From: CAIKZZ01 sp035604595 | GTDB lineage: Bacteria > Pseudomonadota > Gammaproteobacteria > Steroidobacterales > Steroidobacteraceae | Direction: 5' to 3' | Length of the DNA: 64,000 nucleotides | NCBI GenBank assembly: GCA_035604595.1 | Contig: DATNIE010000007.1 | Location: forward strand, 23,086 to 87,085 | In this document: piece after piece, positions 27,104 to 37,060 of the stretch | Position numbering within the stretch: the stretch's first letter is position 1 | How the letters are laid out: each line of letters starts with the position of its first letter | Notes under the pieces: generated by a model | Databases searched by the model: none | What the model was told of the DNA's origin: nothing | Seen by the model: only the letters and a program-made list of their open reading frames with translations | Translations under genes and position numbers: made by a program

Positions 27104-28069
27104 CTAGGGGGCCGCGCGATGCGCCGCGAGGAACGCGGCGACGTCGCGCGCCGACCGCTCGGGGATCTCGACCTGCGGCAGATGTCCGACATGCGGGTAG
27201 GTGATCAGCGTCGCGCCGGGAATGGCCGCCGCGAACTTCCGTCCGCTCTCCGGGTCGATGATCGTGTCGCTCTCGCCGTGCAGCACGAGCGTCGGTACGC
27301 GGATTGCGGCCAGTGCCTCGCTCGTGGCCACGCCCATCGCGGCGGGCGCGATCGACATCAGGATCGCGCGGTGACCCGGCGCCCGCTGGAACTCGGCCCA
27401 GCGGTCGACGAACGCCGGGGTGATGACGGCCGGATCGTAGACGTCGACCTTGAGGCCATCCTCGATCAGCGGGCGGTTGTCGATGTGGCTCAGGAACCAG
27501 CGTCCGATCCTGTAGCGGAGGATCCGGAACGCGAGCGGCACATGCGCCGCCGGCTTCTGCGGCCAGCCGCCGGCATCGACCAGGATCAGCGCCGACAGCC
27601 GCTCGGGGTGCTTGAGCGCGTAGTTCCAGGCAACCCCGCCGCCCAGCGAGTTGCCGGCGAGCGCAAAGGAGGCGAGCCCGCGCGCCGCGGCGAAGGCGTC
27701 CAGCGAATCGACCAGGCCCGCGGTCGTCAGCCGGTAGCCCTGCGGCGCGCGCGTGAGGCCATGCCCCGGCAGATCGAGCGCAATTACCCGGTACTCGGTC
27801 GAGAGCACCGGGACCCAGCCCTCCCACGAGGTGAACGAGTCGCCGAAGCCGTGCAGCAGCACCACGGGCGGAGCTGTCGCGCTGCCGGTCTCCTGGTAAT
27901 GGATGCGCAGGCCGCCGGGCAGCTCGACGAACCCCGAGCCTGCACCCCCGTACTTGGCCTCGAGCGTGGCGTACGGAATGTCCGGGCCGCGCAGCTTGAG
28001 CCACGCCGCCACGGCCAGTACCGCGAGCACCGCGACGACAATACCCAGAGCCTTTAGCACCGTCGTCAC
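27104..28069 (-). CDS. Membrane-anchored alpha/beta hydrolase
   Basis: This predicted esterase/lipase-like hydrolase faces the periplasm through one N-terminal transmembrane anchor (VLKALGIVVAVLAVLAVAAWLKL). The 321-residue protein has the oxyanion motif HGFGDS near 73, the nucleophile Ser141 in GNSLGGG, an acid in HGESDTIIDP and His in HVGHLPQ. It starts with GTG at 28069, 22 nt after the stop of the TonB receptor on the same strand, so the pair are likely one operon: the receptor brings in a ligand and the hydrolase cleaves it. An enol-lactone hydrolase-like role is equally possible. Confidence 0.88.
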   Translation of the reverse strand: MTTVLKALGIVVAVLAVLAVAAWLKLRGPDIPYATLEAKYGGAGSGFVELPGGLRIHYQETGSATAPPVVLLHGFGDSFTSWEGWVPVLSTEYRVIALDLPGHGLTRAPQGYRLTTAGLVDSLDAFAAARGLASFALAGNSLGGGVAWNYALKHPERLSALILVDAGGWPQKPAAHVPLAFRILRYRIGRWFLSHIDNRPLIEDGLKVDVYDPAVITPAFVDRWAEFQRAPGHRAILMSIAPAAMGVATSEALAAIRVPTLVLHGESDTIIDPESGRKFAAAIPGATLITYPHVGHLPQVEIPERSARDVAAFLAAHRAAP

Positions 28070-28091
28070 GATGACACGCCGAGTGCGTCGC

Positions 28092-30326
28092 TCAGAACGA
28101 CCAGTCGAGCCGGACTCCGACCGTCGTCGGCTCGCCGGCCGCGCCGATGTTGGTCGCGGGCAGGAAGAAGTTCTTGGTGATGTAGTACTTCTGGTCCGTG
28201 ATGTTGTGGGCCCAGAACGCGAAGCTCCACGACTTCCCGACCGCCGGCGACAACGCGATGCTTGCATTCGCGAGCCAGTAGGCATCGATCTGGAACTGCG
28301 GCGGACCGATGACCTGCGCGTTTGCATTCACGTTTTCCAGCAGGAACAGCTGGTCGTACTTGTCGTGATAGCTGTAGTTGGTCTCGGCCCGCAGCTTGTA
28401 ATTCCCCATCGGCCATGCATAGGCGAGCTGGCCACCGTAGCTCAGCTTCGGGAAATCGATGTCTTTGCCGTCGAAGTTGACGAGCGAGCTGTTAAAGACG
28501 GGTGCCGTGAACTTGCCTTCCTTGTAGCCGACATACTGCGTGAGCTCGAAGCCGTTCCCCGGCGTCCACTCGAACTCGACCTCGCCACCGTCGATCCGCG
28601 ACTTGGGTGCATTGATGAACGAACCGATGTAGGACTGTGACACGGGGTCGAAGTACTTCGACAGCACCTGCTCGTCCGTGTAGTCATAGTAGAAAAGCGC
28701 CGCGTTCACGCGAAACACCGACGCGATGTCCGCCTTGACGCCGAGCTCGTAGGCCAGCAGCGTCTCCGGCTGGAACGGAACAGCGACGCTGCCGTTGTGC
28801 GCCGTGAATCCGCCCGACTTCACGCCGCGGCTGATGCTGCCGTAGAGCAGCGCACCCTTCTGCATCTCGAAGTCGAGCTCCGCCTTGCCGGACAGGCTGT
28901 CGTTCGTCAGGGAGGAACTCGACGGCCCGCTGAACAGGCCGCTGAAGGTCGAGGTGGTGAAGGCCGATTCGAGGCCTTCCATGTTGCGCGTCTCGCGGTC
29001 GGGCCGCAGCCCGAGGATGCCCTTCAGCCGGTCGGTGAACTGGTAGCTCATCTGCCCGAACACGCCTTCTGACGAGCCAGTCTGGGTGTAGTTCGTCAGC
29101 GCGTAGCCGCCGAGCCTCTGGGTGAAGTCACCGTAGAAGTACTCGATGAGCTTGTCGTTCTCGTAGTAGACGCCGGTCACCCAGCTGAGCGGCCCGGTCC
29201 CGGTCGAGGCGAGCCGGACCTCCTCGGAGAACACCTTGACGTCGTCGTGAAAGAAGATGACGGACTCGGTGTATTGGGTCGCGTCCCAGCTGTCCAGCTC
29301 GTGCCGGATGAATCTGTCGGCGGACGTGATGCTGGTCAGCTTGACGGCGCCGAGATCGAAGGTCGCGTTGAGGTCGAGGCCGTTGTTGGTGTTGTCGACG
29401 CCGGGCTTCGAGTTCTGCGCGAGTCCGATCTCCTTCGCAAACGGCGCCGTCAGGACGCTCCAGCCGGCGACGTAGGGGTCGGTGTCAGGGGGAATGACCG
29501 GCCCGCACTTGCACGCCGGTGTGAACGGGGCGAGCAGCTGCATGCCGTAGTCGTCCGACTTGTCGAGCGAGGAGTGCAGCGTCAGGCGCAGGCTGGTGCC
29601 CGCGGCCGGGTTCCATTCCAGCTGGGCACGGCCAGAGACCTTGTCCTTGTTACCGAGCGTGTCGCCGGTCGCGCGGTTCCACTGCCAAGACCCGCCCTGC
29701 TCGGTGCCGAGCGACAGTCGGCCGAGCAGGTTCTCGGCGAGCGTACCGGACACGAAACCCTCGGCATTCAGTGCATTGAACGAGCCGTAGTCGATGCTGA
29801 AGCCGGCGTGTGTCTCGGCCGTCGGCTGGTTGATGATGAAATTGACCGCACCACCGGTGGTGTTGCGGCCGTAGAGGGTACCCTGCGGGCCGCGCAGCAC
29901 CTCGATGCGACTGAGGTCGAACAGCTCCCCCTGCGTCTGGATCGGAAACGGCAGCGCCACGTCGTCGACCGTGATGCCGACCGGCGAGGTGTTGTTCGAG
30001 GTGTAGTCGATGAACCCGACGCCGCGCAGCCGGAACTGGGGCTGGCCGCTGCCGAATGCCGGCTCGACCTCGAGGCTGGGTGTGACATTCTGCAGGCCGT
30101 TGACCTTCTCGACAGCCCCGTCCTTCAGCGCCTGCTCCGAGAGGACGGAGAGCGCGATGCCGATGTCCTGAGCGGACTCCTCACGGCGCTGCGCGGTGAC
30201 GATCACTTCCTCGAGCCTTCCCGCCTCGGCGCTGGGCTGCGCTGAGGTATCGGCGGCGCGGGCGTCGCCGAGGATGCCGGCAATGGCGGTCGCGAGGGTG
30301 AGTCCAATGAGAAGGCGGCGTTTCAT
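28092..30326 (-). CDS. TonB-dependent outer-membrane receptor
   Basis: This 744-residue importer of an unknown ligand starts MKRRLLIGLTLATAIAG with a signal peptide ending at ARAAD. A TonB-box-like segment EEVIVTAQRREES near residue 40 is typical. The plug carries FRLRGVGFIDYTSNNTSPVGITVDDV and IEVLRGPQGTLYGRNTTGGAVNFI. The barrel ends in the aromatic LDWSF, as outer-membrane proteins do. ATG at 30326 follows AGGGAG with 7-nt spacing. It leads the hydrolase gene in the same operon. The sequence class is the sphingomonad/Steroidobacter-like carbohydrate-or-sterol receptor group, with no clear siderophore feature. Confidence 0.93.
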   Translation of the reverse strand: MKRRLLIGLTLATAIAGILGDARAADTSAQPSAEAGRLEEVIVTAQRREESAQDIGIALSVLSEQALKDGAVEKVNGLQNVTPSLEVEPAFGSGQPQFRLRGVGFIDYTSNNTSPVGITVDDVALPFPIQTQGELFDLSRIEVLRGPQGTLYGRNTTGGAVNFIINQPTAETHAGFSIDYGSFNALNAEGFVSGTLAENLLGRLSLGTEQGGSWQWNRATGDTLGNKDKVSGRAQLEWNPAAGTSLRLTLHSSLDKSDDYGMQLLAPFTPACKCGPVIPPDTDPYVAGWSVLTAPFAKEIGLAQNSKPGVDNTNNGLDLNATFDLGAVKLTSITSADRFIRHELDSWDATQYTESVIFFHDDVKVFSEEVRLASTGTGPLSWVTGVYYENDKLIEYFYGDFTQRLGGYALTNYTQTGSSEGVFGQMSYQFTDRLKGILGLRPDRETRNMEGLESAFTTSTFSGLFSGPSSSSLTNDSLSGKAELDFEMQKGALLYGSISRGVKSGGFTAHNGSVAVPFQPETLLAYELGVKADIASVFRVNAALFYYDYTDEQVLSKYFDPVSQSYIGSFINAPKSRIDGGEVEFEWTPGNGFELTQYVGYKEGKFTAPVFNSSLVNFDGKDIDFPKLSYGGQLAYAWPMGNYKLRAETNYSYHDKYDQLFLLENVNANAQVIGPPQFQIDAYWLANASIALSPAVGKSWSFAFWAHNITDQKYYITKNFFLPATNIGAAGEPTTVGVRLDWSF

Positions 30327-30545
30327 AGATCGTGCTCCCTGATGACCCGGTCCCGCTGACGGCCGTCTTGGGGTCGTTCGGCGGATGCCGGCAATGTAAT
30401 CCAGACGGTCCGCTAATGCACGTTGCAGATGCGCAACGGATCTGCGTCGAACCCCAGTTCCCGTGCGCCCGCGGGCCGCGCCGGTGTTGCTCGAGCACGA
30501 CCACCGGTGGCCGCCACCGGCTCATCACTTCTCGACAGGGCGCCA

Positions 30546-32081
<1,536 letters not shown>

Positions 32082-32094
32082 GGCTTTAGCCTCC

Positions 32095-33441
32095 TCAGGC
32101 CGGCACGGCGCGCAGCGCCCTGCGAATGCCCTCGACCATCGACTCGATGTCGCCCACGGAGCTCACGAATGGTGGCGCGACAGCGAGGATGTCGCCGCTG
32201 AACCGCACCAGCAGTCCCTCCTCCAGCGCCTTCTCGAACACCCGGATGGCGCGCATTCCGGGTTGGCCCGCGATCGGTGCCAACTCGATCGCCGCGGCCA
32301 GTCCGATGTTGCGGATGTCGGTGACGTGCGGCTCGCCCCGGAGCGAATGCACGGCCTGCTCGAGCACCGGGGCGAGTTCGGCGGCCCGCGCGATCAGCTT
32401 GTCGCCGACCAGCACGTCGAGCGTCGCGTGCGCCGCGGCGATCGCCAGCGGATGCGCCGAGTAGGTGTAGCCGTGGAAGAACTCAATCGCGTGCGCGGGA
32501 CCGGTCATGAACGCCTGGTAGATGTCGTCGCGGACGATCACGCCGCCGAGCGGCACGGTCGCGTTGTTGACCGCCTTCGCGAATGTCGTGAGGTCAGGCT
32601 TGACGCCGAAGAAGTCGGCACCGAACGGCGTGCCCAGCCTGCCGAAACCGGTGATGACCTCGTCGAATATCAGCAGGATCCCGTGCTTGGTGCAGATCTC
32701 GCGCAGGCGTTCCAGGTAGCCGCGTGGCGGCACGATCACCCCGGTCGAACCCTGCACCGGCTCGACGATCACGGCGGCGATCGTCGAGGCGTCGTGGAGC
32801 GCGACCAGTCGCTCGAGTTCGTCCGCCAGATGCGCGCCCCAGGTCGGCTGGCCGCGGCTGAAAGCCATCTGCGCCGGATTCCACGTGTGCGGCAGGTGGT
32901 CGACCCCGGGAATCATCAGCGAGGCGAACATCTTGCGGTTCGCGGCAATGCCGCCGACCGACATGCCGCCCATGCCGACGCCGTGATAGCCACGCTCGCG
33001 GCCGATGATCCGGGTGCGCGCGGCATCGCCGCGGACCCGGTGGTAGCCGACTGCGATCTTGAGCGCGGTGTCGACGGCCTCGGAGCCGGAGTTGACGAAG
33101 AACAGCCGGTCATCGGCGCGGCTTGCGAACGCGGCGATCCGGGTCGCGAGCCGGAACGCCGGCTCGTGACCCATCTGGAAGCCGGGCGCGTAGTCGAGGG
33201 TGTCGAGCTGGCTCTTGACCGCCTCGACGACCCGGGGATTTGAGTGGCCGAGCGGCGAGCACCACATCCCCGACAGGCAGTCAAAAACACGCCGGCCGTC
33301 GCTGAGCGTGTAGTAGCAACCCTTGGCCGAGGCAATCAGGCGCGGTGCCGCCTTGAAATACCGGTTGTGGGTAAACGGCATCCACCAGGCGCGCAGCGCG
33401 GCCTCGCGGCTATCGGGGTGCAGGGGACTGACTGCGTTCAC
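32095..33441 (-). CDS. Class III omega-amino acid:pyruvate aminotransferase
   Basis: This PLP enzyme moves an amino group from beta-alanine or a similar omega-amino acid to pyruvate. The 448-residue protein has WMPFTHNRYFK at the start, FVNSGSEAVDTALKIA, GYHGVGMGGMSVGG, IFDEVITGFGRLGTPFG and the Schiff-base Lys in LTTFAKAVNNATVPLGG. It begins with GTG at 33441 behind GGGAG. It is divergent from a MocR-type regulator and upstream of mmsA, a typical arrangement for an inducible omega-amino acid catabolic unit. Confidence 0.92.
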   Translation of the reverse strand: MNAVSPLHPDSREAALRAWWMPFTHNRYFKAAPRLIASAKGCYYTLSDGRRVFDCLSGMWCSPLGHSNPRVVEAVKSQLDTLDYAPGFQMGHEPAFRLATRIAAFASRADDRLFFVNSGSEAVDTALKIAVGYHRVRGDAARTRIIGRERGYHGVGMGGMSVGGIAANRKMFASLMIPGVDHLPHTWNPAQMAFSRGQPTWGAHLADELERLVALHDASTIAAVIVEPVQGSTGVIVPPRGYLERLREICTKHGILLIFDEVITGFGRLGTPFGADFFGVKPDLTTFAKAVNNATVPLGGVIVRDDIYQAFMTGPAHAIEFFHGYTYSAHPLAIAAAHATLDVLVGDKLIARAAELAPVLEQAVHSLRGEPHVTDIRNIGLAAAIELAPIAGQPGMRAIRVFEKALEEGLLVRFSGDILAVAPPFVSSVGDIESMVEGIRRALRAVPA

Positions 33442-33578
33442 GCGGTACTCCCACCCGGCGCAGGCCGGAGTGTCAGGGGTCAAGGACCTCAAGCGCCCGG
33501 CGCTGCTGGCCCGGGTTCACCGGATAAGCCTGCGCCCCCCGGCCCCGCGAGGCCAGACACGGTGATCGGTCATGTTCG

Positions 33579-33609
33579 CTATACTGTACTGCCTAATATG
33601 CCTATACAG
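33579..33609. promoter_or_regulatory. Direct repeats at the regulator start, probable MocR operator
   Basis: Two near-identical octamers, CTATACTG (33579-33586) and CTATACAG (33602-33609), lie in direct orientation with starts 23 bp apart, about two helical turns. The first contains TATACT, a good -10 hexamer. The second lies inside the first codons of the regulator gene. MocR/GabR-family dimers bind direct repeats, so this is a plausible autoregulatory operator. The divergent aminotransferase promoter lies within the same 156-bp gap. A -35 element is not clear. Confidence 0.5.
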
Positions 33610-35034
33610 GATTCACACCCGACGCCGGCCGGCGCCTCTCCCCGCGCGCGCGAGGCGCGGGGCGCCCTGCGCACCCGTCTCGTCGCGGAATTTCGCGAGT
33701 CGATCGCCACCGGCCGGGTGCCGGCGGGCGGCGCGCTGCCGTCGGTGCGCGCGCTGGCGCGCGAGCGCGGCATCAGTGCTTTCACTGCCGCCGAGGTCTA
33801 CAACGTGCTGGTGGCGACGGGCCTGATCGAGGCGCGGCGCGGCCGCGGTTACTTCGTCGCAGGGCTCCCCGCCCCCGCGCCGGCCGGTCCGCGGTCGGCC
33901 GCCACCGCCGATGCCCTCTGGGAGCGGCGCCTCGAGGTGCGCTCGCAGCCGATCCTGGTCGATGCCGGCGGCGGCTGGCTCCCGGCCGGCTGGCAGTATG
34001 GCGAGGGAATCCGCGCCGCACTCCGGGCCCAGGCCCGCCTGCCGCTGCCGGCGCACGGCTATGGCTCGCCGTTCGGCCTCGGGGCGCTGCGCAGCCACTT
34101 CGCGAGCCAGCTGCGCAGCCGCGGTCTCGGAATTGATGACGACGGCCTGGTGCTGACGCAGGGCGCGAGCCAGGCACTCGACCTGATTGTGCGGACGCTG
34201 CTCGAGCCGGGCGATGTGGTCGCCGTCGAGGACCCGGGCTACCCGCCCACGCTCGAGCTGCTGCGCACGCGCGGCGTGCGGCTCCTCGGCATCGAGCGCC
34301 TCGCCTCCGGTCCCGATGTTGCGGCTCTCGACAGGATCGCCCGTCGCAAGCGGCTGCGCGCGTTCTTCACCAACACGACGCTGCACAACCCGACCGGAAC
34401 GACGACCGAGGTACCCATCGCCCGACGCGTGCTGGAGCTCGCCGAACAGCATGGTTTCAGGATCATCGAAGACGACATCTTCGCCGAGCTCGCGCCGACG
34501 CCCGTCTTGACGCTCGCCGCACTCGACCAGTGCCGGCGCGTCGTGTACGTGTCGAGCGTATCGAAGACGATCGCGCCGACCCTGAGGGTCGGGTTCGCGG
34601 CCGCCTCGCCAGACGTCACGCGCCGGCTCGCGCGCGCCAAGGCACTGAGCGCGCTCGCCTCGAGCGAGCTCGCCGAACAGCTGACGCTCGGCGTGCTGAC
34701 GCTGCCCCATTATCGCCGTCATCTCGAGTCGCTGCGCCGCCGCCTCGCGGCGAGCCAAGCGCGGGTGCAGCAGGCGCTGATGTCACGCGGCGTCGAGCTC
34801 GCATTCCGGCCTGCGGCCGGCATGTTCCTGTGGGGCCGGCTGCGCTCCCGCGATACGGTGAGCCGGCTGTGGCGTGCGGCGGTCGCAGCCGGCGTGCTGC
34901 TCGCGCCCGGCGAGCTGTTTCGTCCCGACGGTCGCGCGACGCCTTTCTGGCGCTTCAACGTCGCGCAGTGCGACGGCGGCGAGCTGGGGCGCTTCCTCGA
35001 CGGGCTCGCGCTGCGCGAACCGCGCGGCGCCTGA
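33598..35034 (+). CDS. MocR/GntR-family transcription factor with aminotransferase domain
   Basis: This is a predicted PLP-binding regulator of the divergent aminotransferase-mmsA operon. The 478-residue protein has a GntR-type winged helix at about 20-85, with LPSVRALARERGISAFTAAEVYNVLVATGLIEARRGRGYF. A fold-type-I aminotransferase domain fills the rest, with the expected PLP Lys323 in SSVSKTIAP and HNPTGTTTEV in front. The ATG at 33598 lies about 6 nt downstream of the predicted transcription start, with no Shine-Dalgarno, so the mRNA may be nearly leaderless. Both DNA-binding and PLP features look intact. Confidence 0.93.
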   Translation: MPIQDSHPTPAGASPRAREARGALRTRLVAEFRESIATGRVPAGGALPSVRALARERGISAFTAAEVYNVLVATGLIEARRGRGYFVAGLPAPAPAGPRSAATADALWERRLEVRSQPILVDAGGGWLPAGWQYGEGIRAALRAQARLPLPAHGYGSPFGLGALRSHFASQLRSRGLGIDDDGLVLTQGASQALDLIVRTLLEPGDVVAVEDPGYPPTLELLRTRGVRLLGIERLASGPDVAALDRIARRKRLRAFFTNTTLHNPTGTTTEVPIARRVLELAEQHGFRIIEDDIFAELAPTPVLTLAALDQCRRVVYVSSVSKTIAPTLRVGFAAASPDVTRRLARAKALSALASSELAEQLTLGVLTLPHYRRHLESLRRRLAASQARVQQALMSRGVELAFRPAAGMFLWGRLRSRDTVSRLWRAAVAAGVLLAPGELFRPDGRATPFWRFNVAQCDGGELGRFLDGLALREPRGA

Positions 35035-35036
35035 CA

Positions 35037-35660
35037 CTAGGCGATCACGCGCGCCCGGCGGCGGAACCATCCGGTGAGGCTCAGGCGCGCGCGGCTCGCG
35101 GGCCGGACCGCGTGTTCGAAGCGCTCGCTGAGGAACAGCACCAGCGATCCGCCGCGCGGCGCGACCGTGACGGGGCCGGTCTCGGCGTACAGGCACAGCT
35201 CCCCGCCGTCGTCCGCACCCCAGCCCGCGTTGAGATAGAGCACAGCCGAGACGACCCGCTCTCCGCCCGCCGGCGAGCGGTCGAGGTGCCGGGCGTAGCC
35301 GGCGCCCGGCGCGTAGATCGAATAGTGGCACTCCAAATCGAACAGTCCGAGCGTAAGCTCGCGATTGAGCAGCGCGCGCAGCGCGTCGAGCCGCGCGAGC
35401 AGCCGCGCCTCGGCCGGCGTTTGCGGCGCACCGAGCCAGCACAGCCGGTCGCCGCGGATCTGCGGACGGACGGCGCGGTCGGGACCTGCGCCGACGGCGG
35501 CCGGCCGAAACCCGCTTGCATCCTCGAGCGCGTGAATCCGCCCGCGCAGACTCGCAACCAGCCGTTCCGGCACGAAGTCCGCCGCGACGCCCCAGCCCGG
35601 ACCTGCGAGAGCCTCTACCAGCCGCTCGGCCCCGGTCGCGGCAGCGCGGCTGGCGGCCAA
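35037..35660 (-). CDS. 2-oxoglutarate/Fe(II)-dependent dioxygenase (prolyl 4-hydroxylase-like)
   Basis: It hydroxylates an unknown target, probably a protein or amino-acid side chain. The 207-residue protein has the iron facial triad His125-x-Asp127 (ARHLDR) and His183 (FEHAV), with Arg192 (ARLSLTGWF) for 2-oxoglutarate. This is the SM-20/PHD-like arrangement. The start is a TTG at 35660, the first possible start after an in-frame stop, placed directly next to the SET-domain gene stop at 35662. The two genes are therefore likely translated from one message. Confidence 0.85.
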   Translation of the reverse strand: MAASRAAATGAERLVEALAGPGWGVAADFVPERLVASLRGRIHALEDASGFRPAAVGAGPDRAVRPQIRGDRLCWLGAPQTPAEARLLARLDALRALLNRELTLGLFDLECHYSIYAPGAGYARHLDRSPAGGERVVSAVLYLNAGWGADDGGELCLYAETGPVTVAPRGGSLVLFLSERFEHAVRPASRARLSLTGWFRRRARVIA

Positions 35661-35661
35661 T

Positions 35662-36225
35662 TCAGCGCGAACCCGGGCGCGCGCCGGTCAGGGAGTCCAC
35701 GACCGCGGCCGCGCGGGGCGCTCGCCGACGCGCCGCGCCCGGCTTTTTCTCCGGCTTGCCGGGCACCTCCTGCTTCAGCAGCATCGTGCCGCGGCAGGTC
35801 GCGGCGCCGCAATGGCACGCGAAGATCTGCTCGATGTTCGGCGGATCGCCCGCCTCGTGCCGGATCATGTAGTCGTAGACCAGCTCATCGCCCGGCTCGA
35901 TGTCCCGCACCGCCTCGATGAACACGCGCCGGTCCTGCATCACGGTCTCGCAGTTCGGATCGCAGCAGTGGTTGATGAAGCGCGCGTCGTTGCCGCCGAC
36001 GGCGGCGTCGATGACCACCCGCGAGTCGATCGTGAACAGGAACGTGTGATTGTCGTGAGCGTCCTTGCCCAGGTAGCGGCGGTTCGCCTCGGCGTGCGAC
36101 ACGCGCTCACCGAGATACTCGACGATCCGCGTGCCTCGGCGGATGCGCCGCGTGGCGAACACGCCGGTGCCGTGGATCGCCGAGCGTTGAACGCGAAAGG
36201 GCGGCGGGGCGCGGGAGCTGCGCAT
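35662..36225 (-). CDS. SET-domain protein lysine methyltransferase
   Basis: It transfers methyl groups from SAM to lysines of an unknown protein. The 187-residue protein carries the SET core: IHGTGVFATRRI at 18-29, NHTFLFTI at 59-66, and FINHCCDPNCE at 83-93 with the SAM-contacting NHC. ELVYDY at 114-119 follows, with post-SET cysteines Cys137, Cys139 and Cys144. The Lys/Arg/Ala/Pro-rich C-terminal tail (KPEKKPGAARRR...) may bind nucleic acid. The ATG at 36225 places the SET core immediately downstream. It lies next to a 2OG oxygenase, so both may modify the same target. Confidence 0.9.
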   Translation of the reverse strand: MRSSRAPPPFRVQRSAIHGTGVFATRRIRRGTRIVEYLGERVSHAEANRRYLGKDAHDNHTFLFTIDSRVVIDAAVGGNDARFINHCCDPNCETVMQDRRVFIEAVRDIEPGDELVYDYMIRHEAGDPPNIEQIFACHCGAATCRGTMLLKQEVPGKPEKKPGAARRRAPRAAAVVDSLTGARPGSR

Positions 36226-36265
36226 GCCGGTCTTAGGGCGTCGGGAGTGGCACGTGCTGCCCCGA

Positions 36266-37060
36266 TCAGACGGCGACCGGCGCCCTGATCGCGGCGTGAT
36301 GCCGGTAGCCGGCAATCTCGAAGTCCTCGAAGGCATAGTCGAACAGCGTCGCCGGCCGGCGGTGGATCACGAGCCGCGGCGGCGGCAGCGGGTCGCGCGA
36401 CAGCTGCAGGTCCACCTGCTCGAGGTGGTTGAGGTACAGGTGGCAGTCGCCACCGGTCCAGATCAGGTCGCCGACCAGCAGGTCGCACTGCGCGGCCACC
36501 ATGTGGGTCAGCAGGGCGTAGCTCGCGATGTTGAATGGTACGCCGAGGAACAGGTCGCAGCTGCGCTGATAGACCTGGCACGATAGCCGGCGCGCGGCGA
36601 CGCAGAACTGCATGAACATGTGGCACGGCAGCAGCGCCATGCGATCGAGTTCGCCGACGTTCCAGGCACTGACGATGATCCGCCGGGAGTCGGGATTCGC
36701 CTTCAGCTGCCGGACGGCCTCCGCCATCTGGTCGATGTGCCGGCCGTCGGGCGCAACCCAGTCGCGCCACTGCTTGCCGTAGACCGGCCCCAGCTCGCCC
36801 TCGGCATCGGCCCACTCGTCCCAGATCGATACACCATGCTCGCGCAGGTAGCGGACGTTGGTCTCCCCGCGCAGGAACCAGATGAGCTCGTGAATCACGC
36901 TCTTGACGTGGACTTTCTTGGTCGTGACCAGCGGGAATCCCGCCGCGAGGTCGAAGCGCATCTGCCAGCCGAACACGGCCAGAGTTCCGGTCCCCGTGCG
37001 GTCGGCCTTGTTCTGCCCGTGCTCGCGGACGTGACGCAGCAGATCCAGATACTGCTTCAC
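36266..37060 (-). CDS. thyA: Thymidylate synthase
   Basis: It makes dTMP from dUMP using methylene-tetrahydrofolate and yields dihydrofolate for folA. The 264-residue protein matches the E. coli length exactly. It has RTGTGT near 22, the catalytic Cys146 in LLPCHMFMQF, and QRSCDLFLGVPFNIASYALL. The start is GTG at 37060, overlapping the lgt stop (GTGA), so it is translationally coupled to lgt, as in many gammaproteobacteria. Confidence 0.97.
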   Translation of the reverse strand: MKQYLDLLRHVREHGQNKADRTGTGTLAVFGWQMRFDLAAGFPLVTTKKVHVKSVIHELIWFLRGETNVRYLREHGVSIWDEWADAEGELGPVYGKQWRDWVAPDGRHIDQMAEAVRQLKANPDSRRIIVSAWNVGELDRMALLPCHMFMQFCVAARRLSCQVYQRSCDLFLGVPFNIASYALLTHMVAAQCDLLVGDLIWTGGDCHLYLNHLEQVDLQLSRDPLPPPRLVIHRRPATLFDYAFEDFEIAGYRHHAAIRAPVAV

